This document shows, in pieces, positions 7,591 to 15,588 of a stretch of 35,997 nt of DNA (the first letter of the stretch is position 1; each line of letters starts with the position of its first letter). This DNA is from Lachnospiraceae bacterium (lineage in GTDB: Bacteria; Bacillota; Clostridia; Lachnospirales; Lachnospiraceae). Where the stretch lies: positions 1 to 35,997 of the forward strand of contig SVFE01000025.1 of assembly GCA_015057055.1 (NCBI GenBank), written 5' to 3'. The notes below the pieces were generated by a model, which was not told the DNA's origin, made no database searches, and saw nothing but the letters and a program-made list of their open reading frames with translations. The translations under genes and the position numbers were made by a program.

Positions 7591-8676
7591 CTAAGACTCT
7601 GATAAAAATCCCATATACGCTGCAAATGCAGAAGGAATCGGATAGGCATCCTTTGTCTGCCAAGGCTCTACCAGACACCAGTCACGCTCCCTGGCCGCAA
7701 TGGTTTCTTCTTCCTTCCATTCGTCTACGCGGACGGTATACGCCTTCATATGCCATTCCTTATGGCTGAAAATGTGTTTTGACGGTTCCAGTTTTTTAAT
7801 CTGTACGGAAGAAAAACCTAAATTCTCTAAATAATATAACACATTTTTGGAATTTTGGAAGCCTTCCATCATGGGGAACTCGTACATTCCTGCCAAAAGT
7901 CCGCTGTTTTTGCGCTTGTGCAGCAAAATTTTGTTTCCGAGACGCACCACCAGTACCGTCTTTTTTTCAATCGTACGCTCTTTTTTACTCTTTTTCACGG
8001 GCAATTCGCCGGTTTTATTTAAGCACCTTGCCTCGCAGATCCCCTCCAACGGACAAGCTTCGCACCTTGGTGCTCCGTTTGGCAGACACACCATCGCTCC
8101 AAGGTCCATCAGCGCCTGATTAAAGTCTCCCGGTCTGTCGGCGGGAATCACTTCTTCCAGATTCTCCTTAACGGACTTTTTGAAGCCTTCCAGGGAAATA
8201 TCCGTATCATCTCCCGTAAGCCTTGCCACAATCCTTAGAACGTTTCCGTCCACTGCCGCCACCGGACGACCAAAGGCAATGGATGCAATTGCTCCTGCCG
8301 TATATACGCCGATTCCCGGCAACGCAAGGAGTTCTTCGTAGGTCGAAGGAAGCGCTCCGCCGTGTTCCTCTATGGTCATGGCTGCCGCCTTTTGCAGATT
8401 TCTGGCCCGGTTGTAATAGCCCAGTCCTTCCCACATTTTCAAAAGCCGCTCTTCCTCTGCTCCGGCCAAATCCTGCACTGTGGGAAACTCCTTCATAAAC
8501 CTGGCATAGTATTCTTTTACTGCCTCTACCCTGGTCTGCTGCAACATAATCTCGGATATCCACACATGATAAGGAGACGGCTCCTCCCTCCAGGGAAGAA
8601 ACCGCCTGTTTTCACAATACCAAGCCAATAAAGGATTCACTATTTTTTCGTAACATTCCTTTTTGTTTTCGTTCAT
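7591..8676 (-). CDS. mutY: A/G-specific adenine DNA glycosylase
   Basis: 361 residues. MutY removes adenine mispaired with 8-oxoguanine. The catalytic helix WISEIMLQQTRV carries the conserved glutamate, the helix-hairpin-helix is LPGIGVYTAGAIAS, and the catalytic aspartate lies in AVDGNVLRIVAR. A four-cysteine iron-sulphur site follows (CLPNGAPRCEACPLEGIC, spacing 7-2-5; the E. coli protein has 6-2-5). The C-terminal ~120 residues form the NUDIX-like 8-oxoG recognition domain. It lies 38 bp downstream of the nucleotidase gene, in the same leftward run as metF, with no functional link apparent. Confidence 0.97.
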   Translation of the reverse strand: MNENKKECYEKIVNPLLAWYCENRRFLPWREEPSPYHVWISEIMLQQTRVEAVKEYYARFMKEFPTVQDLAGAEEERLLKMWEGLGYYNRARNLQKAAAMTIEEHGGALPSTYEELLALPGIGVYTAGAIASIAFGRPVAAVDGNVLRIVARLTGDDTDISLEGFKKSVKENLEEVIPADRPGDFNQALMDLGAMVCLPNGAPRCEACPLEGICEARCLNKTGELPVKKSKKERTIEKKTVLVVRLGNKILLHKRKNSGLLAGMYEFPMMEGFQNSKNVLYYLENLGFSSVQIKKLEPSKHIFSHKEWHMKAYTVRVDEWKEEETIAARERDWCLVEPWQTKDAYPIPSAFAAYMGFLSES

Positions 8677-8714
8677 ACTGCCGCTTTTATCCTGCTGCTT
8701 TCATTCTGCCGCTT

Positions 8715-9650
8715 TTATCCCGCTGCTTTTTTTCTCCGCTCCGGCTTCTCCAAACTGCTGGGCACTCTGGCCGAAGGCACTACCTCGCTGGCCGGATTGG
8801 TATGCACCGCCTGATCGTCAAAGAAAATCTGTGCGCCAAACGCTTCCAGCACTTCCTTTTTGGAAATCCCTCCCAGAAAAAACGCCTCATCGATACGTAC
8901 CTTCCATGCCCGCAGCGTGCGGATAACCCGCTCGTGGGCAGGGGCGCTTCGGGACGTCACAAGGGCCGTCCGTATCGGAGTATTCTCCGGCGGGAATTCC
9001 CTCTGCAAATCGGATATGGTCTTTAATAGTTTGGCAAAGGGGCCGGCTTTCAACGGATTGCCGGCATTATTTCTTTCATTTTCTTCAAAGGCTTCCAAAC
9101 CGTCTTTCTGATAAATCTTCTCAGATTCATCGGTAAAAAGAACCGCGTCCCCGTCAAAGGCAATGCGGATTTGCCCTTTCCGGTTCTCCGGGTCATAGGT
9201 ATGTATTCCGTCACTGCAGATAATTCCGGCTGCAACGCCGCTCTCTAATGCGCCCACCACGTCATCCTCATAAGCCGACAAAAACAAATCCGTCTTAAAC
9301 GCATTGAGATACGGTGCTAACGACCCGCCGCTGGCAAGGGCCGCCCGGGTAATATCCAGGCCGTAATGCTCGATGGATTTAAACACCCGAAGGGAAGTAT
9401 CTGCGCTGTTTCTGGACATAATAATGACTTCCACGCGCCCCTCCTGATTGGGCAATTTATTGATTGCCAAAAGAGATTTAATCAGGCAAAATCCGGGACC
9501 GGGCTTTAACACTTCATTTTCATGCTCCACCTGGTATTTGCAGTAGGCATCCACGCCTTCCTTTTCAAAGATTTCATTTTCGTAGGACAAATCAAACAAC
9601 GCTCTGGAAGAAACGCCGATGACCAAACGGTTTTCCAAATTGTAACTCAT
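8715..9650 (-). CDS. 5'-nucleotidase (PF06189-type)
   Basis: 311 residues from MSYNLENRLVIGVSSRALF. The start is set by AAAGGAG six bases upstream; an in-frame ATG ten codons earlier has no such site. The protein matches the cytosolic 5'-nucleotidase family seen in bacteria: an N-terminal block with FDLSYEN and VEVIIMSRNSADTSLRVF, then LASGGSLAPYLNAF, FLSAYEDDV, and the late IFFDDQAVH, consistent with a HAD-like fold. It would dephosphorylate nucleoside monophosphates. The C-terminus is basic (SSLEKPERRKKAAG). It is followed by mutY after 38 bp and preceded by the DUF1653 gene. Confidence 0.88.
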   Translation of the reverse strand: MSYNLENRLVIGVSSRALFDLSYENEIFEKEGVDAYCKYQVEHENEVLKPGPGFCLIKSLLAINKLPNQEGRVEVIIMSRNSADTSLRVFKSIEHYGLDITRAALASGGSLAPYLNAFKTDLFLSAYEDDVVGALESGVAAGIICSDGIHTYDPENRKGQIRIAFDGDAVLFTDESEKIYQKDGLEAFEENERNNAGNPLKAGPFAKLLKTISDLQREFPPENTPIRTALVTSRSAPAHERVIRTLRAWKVRIDEAFFLGGISKKEVLEAFGAQIFFDDQAVHTNPASEVVPSARVPSSLEKPERRKKAAG

Positions 9651-9686
9651 AAGAAACTCCTTTCCGGGCAACGCCCGCAAGGATTC

Positions 9687-10268
9687 TTACAAGCGCTGTT
9701 TTTCGTATTTTTGTCTTGTTAAAAGATTCGTTTTCACCAAACGGTAACGTTCCTCCACGGTACCGTCCTGGGGCTCCATCCCCAGTGAAAGTTCGATGGG
9801 CGTTAAGATTTCCGGAGTCAGTTCTCCCTTAACCTCCCTAAGTACATCCAATTTCTGCTCATAGTTTTCCGCATCCAAAAACATCATCAGCGCCGGATTG
9901 ACCTCGGTCTTTTGTGCTACGCAAGAAGAAGCCGACGCATCGCTTCTGTTTTCTGATTTTTTTTCTTCTGCGTATCTTCCTGCCGGCTCTGCATTTGCAG
10001 GTTGCACCGCGCAAAAACCTTCCCCTGTATTTTCCGTAACGGGTGCAAAACGCATCTCCTGGGGATACTCATTTGCAGAATACTTGCTGCGGTCTACGGG
10101 GCCCATAAACATCTTTAAATCCCGCGCATAAATGGTAAAGGGATGGTAGAGAGCCTGATATACCACGATATCGTGCCCGTCTTCACTATCCTTTGCAACC
10201 GCAATAATCTGGTATAAATTACCCTTAAAATGTCTGTAAATTTCGTATGGTTTCGGAGTATTTCCCAT
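9687..10268 (-). CDS. DUF1653 domain protein
   Basis: 193 residues from MGNTPKPYEIYRHFKGNLYQ; AAAGGA nine bases ahead sets this start rather than the ATG 11 codons upstream. Residues 5-70 match DUF1653 (YRHFKGNLYQII...YQALYHPFTIYARDLKMFMGPVD), a small beta-rich domain that often occurs alone. Here a variable linker with PVTENTGEGF and a C-terminal helical part (about 120-193) follow, giving a longer protein than the bare domain. Function is unknown. The 36-bp gap to the nucleotidase start suggests co-transcription. Confidence 0.8.
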   Translation of the reverse strand: MGNTPKPYEIYRHFKGNLYQIIAVAKDSEDGHDIVVYQALYHPFTIYARDLKMFMGPVDRSKYSANEYPQEMRFAPVTENTGEGFCAVQPANAEPAGRYAEEKKSENRSDASASSCVAQKTEVNPALMMFLDAENYEQKLDVLREVKGELTPEILTPIELSLGMEPQDGTVEERYRLVKTNLLTRQKYEKQRL

Positions 10269-10336
10269 GTCTGTCCATCCTTTCACATAGTCTTTTTTCA
10301 TTATACTCCAAAGCCGTTTTTTTATCTACGAAAAGG

Positions 10337-10723
10337 TTATGGTAAAATTTCATAAATCACGTCGCAGTTTTTGTCTGCAAAGGAAAGCATGGAAATATCT
10401 TCCAAAAAACACTGTTTTTCCGCATCATCCATAGTATCAAACCGGTCATGATGGATATACACGTGGTAAGTCCGGATGCCGCTTGCCGAAATAACGCTGC
10501 TCAGGGTTACGCCGCTTTCAAAAAACCCGTCTTTCTCCAGTTCTTCCCGAAGCACACTCATAAACCGCTCTTCCAATTCCCGGTAATAGGACGACATATC
10601 TTCGCTTGTCTCTTCCTGTCCACGGACCGTAGTGCAGATGCTAAGGAAAAACAACACGGCAAACAATGTAATCGTTAACACAAACAAAACATTTTTAACA
10701 TCAAATTTATTTTTTTCTCTCAT
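10337..10723 (-). CDS. Membrane-anchored hypothetical protein
   Basis: 128 residues from MREKNKFDVKNV. A hydrophobic stretch at about 12-33 (VLFVLTITLFAVLFFLSICT) is a signal anchor or uncleaved signal peptide; the rest (EETSEDMSSYYRELEERFMS and on) would be outside the cell. The extracellular part has mixed helix and strand character with no motif I know. It has a candidate promoter at 10820-10847 and is the first gene of the leftward run, 68 bp ahead of the DUF1653 gene. Function unknown. Confidence 0.7.
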   Translation of the reverse strand: MREKNKFDVKNVLFVLTITLFAVLFFLSICTTVRGQEETSEDMSSYYRELEERFMSVLREELEKDGFFESGVTLSSVISASGIRTYHVYIHHDRFDTMDDAEKQCFLEDISMLSFADKNCDVIYEILP

Positions 10724-10819
10724 GGATGCCACCAGCCTTTCTCTTGTTCTGATACCATCCTACACCTGCATCGGTACGATAAACGGGACTAAATCTTACT
10801 TTTTCACAACTTTTTCTAA

Positions 10820-10847
10820 ACTATACTTGCAAGACTTTTTTACACAA
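10820..10847 (-). promoter_or_regulatory. Promoter for the leftward run beginning at 10723
   Basis: Minus strand TTGTGT (10842-10847), 16-bp spacer, TATAGT (10820-10825), a fair match to a vegetative promoter. It lies between the holA terminator and the first gene of the run. By sequence only. Confidence 0.5.
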
Positions 10848-10867
10848 ATACTAAAATGAAATGCAAA

Positions 10868-10897
10868 CAAAAAAGGACGGTTTTCCCGTCCTTTCCA
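10868..10897 (-). terminator. Rho-independent terminator of holA
   Basis: On the minus strand AAAGGACGG, loop GAAAA, CCGTCCTTTTTTG. It is a strong stem with a T-run, about 16 bp after the holA stop. Confidence 0.9.
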
Positions 10898-10912
10898 TAA
10901 CTGTCACCCTTA

Positions 10913-11890
10913 TTATCTGCTGAATTTCACAATCAGAAGTTCCACGCAAAGCATATCCTGCATCCGGCCCGTTTTTATCGCCTCATCTGCATTTACGCAT
11001 TCCTCAAAGACTTCCCGTAGCGTAGCGTATTTAAATCCTGCCGCCTGCTGGATGTATTTCTCCGCCACAAAGGGCTGGAGCTTTAGTTTCTTGGCAATTC
11101 CGTTTTTGTCGTAACCTTTATTTCGCAGTTCCTTGGTCTGCATCAGAAGGTTAAACTGCCGTGTAATCAGGGTCAGAATACCCATCGGGGACTCCCGCAG
11201 CATCAGCAAATCATAGTACAACTGCAATGCCCGCTGTTGCTTCTTCATTGCTATGGCGGAAATCATATCAAAAATATGATTTTGCACTCTGGTCGTAACA
11301 ATATCCTCCACATCCTGCTGTTCCACCATTGTCCGCTCCCCCAGGTAGCATACCAGTTTCTCGATTTCCGTCCGGATATTATTCATGTCCGTACCGGTTC
11401 TTTGTAAAAAAAACTGAAGCGTAGGCGAGGTAATCTGCTTTCCCTCTTTCTGCAAAAGTCCGGTAATCCATTTGCGCAGCACCGCCTCGTCCTGCTCCAC
11501 GAATTCCACGGCATTGCCCAGATCCTTTACGGTTTTAAACATCCTGCCACGCTTATCTACCTTGGATTCCACGAAGATAAATCTTGTGGTCTCTGCCGGA
11601 TGCTTAAGGTATTCACACATTTCATCCGTCGCTTTTTCAAACCATCCAGAATCCACAATCAGCACCGTCCGGTAATCGGCAAAAAACGGCATGGTTTCCG
11701 CCACTTCAATTACTTCCCGGATTTCAATGTCTTTCCCTTCAAATTTGGAAAAATTCATGGAATCTCCGGTGGCATCCATGGCCTTAAGCAAATTATCCCG
11801 GTACTGGTGTTTCAGATACACCTCGTCCCCGTACAAAAGATAGGCCTTTTTCAGTTTTCCTTCCCGAATATCATTTAATATAGTCTTCAT
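10913..11890 (-). CDS. holA: DNA polymerase III delta subunit
   Basis: 325 residues, usual for HolA. It is the clamp-loader subunit that opens the beta sliding clamp. The N-terminal AAA+-like domain has the recognisable GKLKKAYLLYGDEVYLKHQY; the middle includes FFADYRTVLIVDSGWF and KVDKRGRMFKTVK; the C-terminal collar domain contains LLMLRESPMGILTLITRQF and VELLIVKFSR. No P-loop is present, as expected for delta. It starts 33 bp after the GH113-like gene, with AAGGA ahead, and ends at a strong terminator, so it may be expressed with that gene or from a promoter inside it. Confidence 0.95.
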   Translation of the reverse strand: MKTILNDIREGKLKKAYLLYGDEVYLKHQYRDNLLKAMDATGDSMNFSKFEGKDIEIREVIEVAETMPFFADYRTVLIVDSGWFEKATDEMCEYLKHPAETTRFIFVESKVDKRGRMFKTVKDLGNAVEFVEQDEAVLRKWITGLLQKEGKQITSPTLQFFLQRTGTDMNNIRTEIEKLVCYLGERTMVEQQDVEDIVTTRVQNHIFDMISAIAMKKQQRALQLYYDLLMLRESPMGILTLITRQFNLLMQTKELRNKGYDKNGIAKKLKLQPFVAEKYIQQAAGFKYATLREVFEECVNADEAIKTGRMQDMLCVELLIVKFSR

Positions 11891-11923
11891 AGATTCCGAT
11901 ATGTCCTTCTCTTCCGGCCGCTT

Positions 11924-12889
11924 CTACTTCCGGTACCACTTTTTCAACACTTCTTCGGCTTTTTTCAAATGAATATTAAATCCGTTATCTTCTGCCGCCG
12001 TAGCCTTATCATCGTAAATAAACGTGCTCCAATCCCACCAAAATGCACCGCCAAACCACGGTTCATCGAAGAATGTTGCCAAACAGGACTCGTAAAACGC
12101 AGCCTGCTCCTCCTCGTCATGGGGCAAATCCTTATGGGAAAAGTCCCAGGGCATGGTTGCGCATCCATGGGCACTGCGGCATCCGATTTCGATAAACACG
12201 ATTTTTTTCTTCCATTTGTCATACACAACCTTCATTTCGTCGCGTATCTTTTCCCAGCGTTCCTTCATCATTTCCGCCGTCGCGCCGCCTTCATCCGCCA
12301 CCGGGAAATATGCGCTTGTTCCCACATAGTCCACCGCATCAAACCATTTTACATCATCCTCATGGCCGTGATTGGTATTGTAAATGAGCTTGCCGGAATA
12401 AATCCCGCGAATCTTTTCGATCAACTTTCTCCAATGCGCTTCCTTTCGCTCCGTGCCGCACATTTCACATCCGATGCAAAGCATTTCGCAACCGGTTTCT
12501 TCCGCCAGTTCCGCATAATAGCACAGATAATCTTCATATGCTTTGAACCACTTGTCCCAGTAAATATCTTTTCCGTTAAAGTCCGAATCCGCAAAGTTAA
12601 TATAGGCACGCCAAACTCCGTCTTTGCAATTTACCATAGGCTTTAAGCACACCTTCACATTATGATCATGGGCGTTCTTTACCACCGCCATGATATCCCG
12701 GTCGGTATTGCTTTTCCCGAAATCAAAATCGATTTCCGTGCTGTGAGCTGTCTTCTGGTTGCATACGGTAGCCAGACAAATCCAGTTTACCCCCGTCTGA
12801 AAAAGTAATTCTTGGGATTTTATTCCTTCTTCCGAGCGGTAATCTCCCCGCATTCCGTCATAACCATAGGTAAAACCCTTCATCTCCAT
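11924..12889 (-). CDS. Glycoside hydrolase, GH113-like (beta-mannanase type)
   Basis: 321 residues without a signal peptide, so intracellular. It reads as a (beta/alpha)8 glycosidase: KGFTYGYDGMRGDY at the start, GVNWICLATVCNQ, VKVCLKPMV, ETGCEMLCIGCEMCGTE (the strand 4 end where the acid/base glutamate sits), KIVFIEIGCRSAHG (the nucleophile glutamate region) and WFGGAFWWDWSTF late on. This order is what I expect of GH113, whose known members act on beta-1,4-mannan. It could use another oligosaccharide. The nearby GH43 gene suggests use of plant oligosaccharides. It is followed by holA after 33 bp. Confidence 0.75.
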   Translation of the reverse strand: MEMKGFTYGYDGMRGDYRSEEGIKSQELLFQTGVNWICLATVCNQKTAHSTEIDFDFGKSNTDRDIMAVVKNAHDHNVKVCLKPMVNCKDGVWRAYINFADSDFNGKDIYWDKWFKAYEDYLCYYAELAEETGCEMLCIGCEMCGTERKEAHWRKLIEKIRGIYSGKLIYNTNHGHEDDVKWFDAVDYVGTSAYFPVADEGGATAEMMKERWEKIRDEMKVVYDKWKKKIVFIEIGCRSAHGCATMPWDFSHKDLPHDEEEQAAFYESCLATFFDEPWFGGAFWWDWSTFIYDDKATAAEDNGFNIHLKKAEEVLKKWYRK

Positions 12890-12902
12890 AATCGTCCTAT
12901 CT

Positions 12903-13012
12903 CCTTGCTTTACATCTTGTTCTATATAATAGCCGCATCTGGCCTCATTTACCTTGCTTTACATTTTCCGCATCCGGCCTCACTTACCTTGCTTTACATT
13001 TTCCGCATCCGT
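12903..13012. repeat. Short tandem repeat, 35-bp unit
   Basis: CCTTGCTTTACATTTTCCGC recurs at 12952 and 12987 (period 35), with a degenerate third copy at 12903. The unit ends with CATCCGGCCTCA. It fills the gap between the GT2 gene and the GH113-like gene. Non-coding; function not evident. Confidence 0.75.
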
Positions 13013-13056
13013 TTTAACATACTATGCCCCGGATGCTCCGTCAAGCCATAATCTCC

Positions 13057-13743
13057 TTAACCAAGCGGAATTCCCAGCATAAGAAACAAATGCCGGAATC
13101 CGTCCCGAAAACTTCTGACGTGGGCTCTTCGTCCCCGCCGGTCCTTATACAGTTTCACGGGAACCTGCACAATCGTTTGCCCTGCAATTGCAGCGCGTCC
13201 AATCATTTCCGTTGCAAACTCCATCCCGCTGCACCTACAACCCAGTTTCAAAAAACTCGTCCGATTTACCGCCCGCATGCCGCAATGAAAATCCTTAACA
13301 CCCGTCCGATAACGGAATCTTCCCACCACCGACAAAAAAGGAACGCCGAAAAATCGGTGTAGCGGCGGCATAGCTCCTTTTTCCATCGGCAAAGCAAAAC
13401 GATTTCCCACGACCAAGTCCGCACCGCCCCGCAGCGCCTCCACCAACGGACCTGCCTCCGCAAAATGATAACTCATATCGCCGTCCGCCATAAGAACATA
13501 CCTCCCGGCCGCTTCCCGAATTCCGTAGCGAAGGATATTTCCGTAGCCCTTTTTCCTGCAGGTAATCACTCTAGCACCGGCACCTTTCGCAAGCAATACC
13601 GTTTTATCGAGGCTTCCGTTATCCGCCACCAACACTTCTCCTTCAATTCCGTGGGAATGCAAAAAAGTTGTTGCCTGCCGGACGCAGCCAACAACCGTAT
13701 TTTCTTCATTCAAACACGGAATCAGTATGGTCAGTTCAATCAT
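13057..13743 (-). CDS. Family 2 glycosyltransferase (dolichyl/undecaprenyl-phosphate sugar synthase type)
   Basis: 228 residues. It has the GT-A fold signature: IELTILIPCLNEENTV at the start, VLVADNGSLDKT, then LMADGDMSYHF with the DxD metal/nucleotide-sugar motif, and GMRAVNRTSFLKLG. This is the layout of polyprenyl-phosphate mannose/glucose synthases, which charge a lipid carrier with a sugar at the membrane. It stops at LFLMLGIPLG without the membrane helices that longer relatives have, so it may be a short form or truncated at the 3' end. It has a clear promoter at 13772-13800 and is divergent from the GH43 gene. The acceptor is not predictable. Confidence 0.85.
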   Translation of the reverse strand: MIELTILIPCLNEENTVVGCVRQATTFLHSHGIEGEVLVADNGSLDKTVLLAKGAGARVITCRKKGYGNILRYGIREAAGRYVLMADGDMSYHFAEAGPLVEALRGGADLVVGNRFALPMEKGAMPPLHRFFGVPFLSVVGRFRYRTGVKDFHCGMRAVNRTSFLKLGCRCSGMEFATEMIGRAAIAGQTIVQVPVKLYKDRRGRRAHVRSFRDGFRHLFLMLGIPLG

Positions 13744-13771
13744 AAAAAGCTTCCTTCTCTTCTGTGTTTTT

Positions 13772-13800
13772 AGTATAACTTCTCCCTTTTATTTTGACAA
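13772..13800 (-). promoter_or_regulatory. Promoter of the GT2 gene
   Basis: Minus strand TTGTCA (13795-13800), 17-bp spacer, TATACT (13772-13777), about 29 bp upstream of the start. It is one of the best vegetative promoter matches in the window. Confidence 0.7.
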
Positions 13801-13855
13801 GAAAATCCGAAAACTTCTCTTCTCTTTTTTGTTTTTTGTTATTATAATTATTAAA

Positions 13856-13957
13856 GGTATTACTTTAGGTTCTATTACTTTAGGTTGTATTACTTTTGGT
13901 GGTATCGGTTTTGACGGTATCGCTTTTGACGGTATCGGTTTTGAAGGTATCGCTTGA
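13856..13957. repeat. 15-bp tandem repeat upstream of the GH43 gene
   Basis: Seven consecutive 15-bp units: three of the type GGTATTACTTTAGGT, then four of the type GGTATCGCTTTTGAC, the last cut at 12 bp by TGA. In the plus frame they read as five-residue units such as GITLG and DGIAF, but the ORF around them (13727-13957) lacks a convincing start, so coding is unlikely. The GH43 ribosome binding site begins 28 bp further on. Confidence 0.8.
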
Positions 13958-14000
13958 GGTTTACATAATATTTCATCGTTATCAGAAGGAGGATTTTCCT

Positions 14001-15350
14001 ATGCCCAATCCCTATTTACCTACCCATGAATATATTCCTGACGGGGAACCCAGAGTTTTCGGCGACCGGGTTTATATCTACGGCTCCCACGACATTGCAG
14101 GCTCCGACAAATTTTGCGACTATGTCTTAAAATGCTGGAGCGCACCGGTTTCCAATCCCGGCAACTGGGTCTGCCACGGCGACGTTTTTCGTGTCAAGGC
14201 CACCCGTGATTGGCCCTCCGATACGGATTACACCGGTGACGGCACCGAGCTTTACGCTCCGGATGTGGTGGAAAAAGACGGCAAATATTATTTGTACGCT
14301 TATATTGTGAACGCCAAAGGCTGCGTGGCTGTCAGCGACCGGCCGGAAGGCCCTTTTCGTTTCCTATCCACTTATCAGAGCACCATTTCCGATGAAATCA
14401 CCGTAAACGGCTGGTTTATAGACCCCGGTGTTTTTGTGGATGATGACGGCCGAACCTTTATTTACTGCGGCTACGAGCGCTCCTTCATGGCGGAACTTAA
14501 CAGTGAAAATATGTATGAAGTCTTAGACGGCACCTGCAAGGAACACATTATCCCTTGCGAAACCACCGCAGAAGGCGGTTTCACTGACCCGGACTCCCGC
14601 TTTTACGAAGCCTGCTCTGTGCGAAAAGTAAACGGCCTCTACTACATGATTTATTCTCCCAAACGGGGAAGCCGACTGGCCTATGCCACTTCCGATAGTC
14701 CCACCGGGCCTTTTACTTACCGGGGGTACATCATAGATAACGGCGTCGATTATCCTGCCGGAAACAATCACGGTTCCATTGCCTGCATTAACGGCCAGTG
14801 GTACGTTTTCTACCACCGCATGACCAATGGCACCATCATGTCCCGCCGGGGATGCGTAGAACGGATTGAAATTCTTCCGGACGGCACCATTCCCACCGTG
14901 GAGATGACCTCGTTAGGCTTCGATGAATCGTTAAATCCGTACCACATTACGCCGGCAGACCTTGCCTGTGTATTAAAGGGCAGTGCCATGATTACGGAGC
15001 GCAATCCCTTTGAGCGTATAATTACCAACATTACGGAAGGCACCGTCATCGGATACAAGTATTTCGATTTCGGAGAAGACTTTGGCAGCAAAACCATGGA
15101 ATTTGCCATGACCGTCACCGGCATGGGTTGCAACGCCCACCTGCATATTTACATTGATTCCGAAGACGGCGAAGAAATCGGTGTCTGCGACATCGGCACC
15201 GACAGCGGCATCCTATCCTGCGTCACTAAATGTGTTACCGGCAAACATGCCCTCTTCTTCAAAGTCACTACGGATTATTCCGGCTGGACCGGCGAATATT
15301 TTAAGAACCGGCCGCTGTTTGAACTCAAGTCTTTTGTGTTCCTGAAATAA
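14001..15350 (+). CDS. Glycoside hydrolase family 43 with C-terminal CBM6-like domain
   Basis: 449 residues from MPNPYLPTHEYIPDGEPRVF; AAGGAGG about 8 bases upstream fixes the start, and an earlier in-frame ATG at 13896 lies within the 15-bp repeats. Residues 1-310 form the five-bladed propeller of GH43: RVYIYGSHD and ELYAPDVVEKDGKYYLYAY near the front, WFIDPGVFVDDDG, and the acid glutamate in FYEACSVRKVNGLYYMIYS. Residues ~325-449 form a beta-sandwich like CBM6 (FGEDFGSKTMEFA...LFFKVTTDYSGWTGEYF). There is no signal peptide. Family members act as xylosidases or arabinofuranosidases on short oligosaccharides. It is divergent from the GT2 gene. Confidence 0.9.
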   Translation: MPNPYLPTHEYIPDGEPRVFGDRVYIYGSHDIAGSDKFCDYVLKCWSAPVSNPGNWVCHGDVFRVKATRDWPSDTDYTGDGTELYAPDVVEKDGKYYLYAYIVNAKGCVAVSDRPEGPFRFLSTYQSTISDEITVNGWFIDPGVFVDDDGRTFIYCGYERSFMAELNSENMYEVLDGTCKEHIIPCETTAEGGFTDPDSRFYEACSVRKVNGLYYMIYSPKRGSRLAYATSDSPTGPFTYRGYIIDNGVDYPAGNNHGSIACINGQWYVFYHRMTNGTIMSRRGCVERIEILPDGTIPTVEMTSLGFDESLNPYHITPADLACVLKGSAMITERNPFERIITNITEGTVIGYKYFDFGEDFGSKTMEFAMTVTGMGCNAHLHIYIDSEDGEEIGVCDIGTDSGILSCVTKCVTGKHALFFKVTTDYSGWTGEYFKNRPLFELKSFVFLK

Positions 15351-15352
15351 AA

Positions 15353-15409
15353 TATCAAAAACCATTCCCTGCTTCGCTTGGTTTCCTCGTGGGGCGGGGT
15401 TTTTTGATA
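15353..15409 (+). terminator. Terminator of the GH43 gene
   Basis: TATCAAAAACC just after the stop pairs with GGTTTTTTGATA at the end of the segment, with a GC-rich interior. It may work on either strand, but a GGGGTTTTTT tail favours the rightward direction. Confidence 0.6.
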
Positions 15410-15492
15410 GTCCCGGTACGGAGTGCCGGGTGGCGGATTGCTGATTTGCGGGTGCCGGATTGCTGATTGCGGATTATCGAGTACCGGGGACT
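15409..15492. repeat. Inverted repeat with internal direct repeats
   Basis: AGTCCCGGTAC (15409-15419) is matched by GTACCGGGGACT (15481-15492), enclosing about 61 bp that contain GGATTGCTGATT twice (15435-15446 and 15457-15468, 22 bp apart) and several GTGCCGG copies. The GTGCCGG motif continues to about 15535. Non-coding low-complexity DNA; the interval 15493-15588 holds no gene that I can see. Confidence 0.65.
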
Positions 15493-15588
15493 TCTTTTCG
15501 GGTGCCAAATGCCTATTTCCGAGTGCCGGACAGCACTTTCAGAGATTTTTTATTTGCAAGAAGTGCATTCTCCTTCATTTTTTTATTT

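Noticed and set aside
13727-13957. ORF of 76 residues with GITLG-type repeats
   Set aside because: No ribosome binding site, its start lies over the GT2 start on the other strand, and only the repeat makes it look regular.
15275-15508. Minus-strand ORF of 77 residues with repeats of SAIRHPQISN type
   Set aside because: It spans the GH43 3' end, its terminator and the low-complexity repeat; no ribosome binding site.
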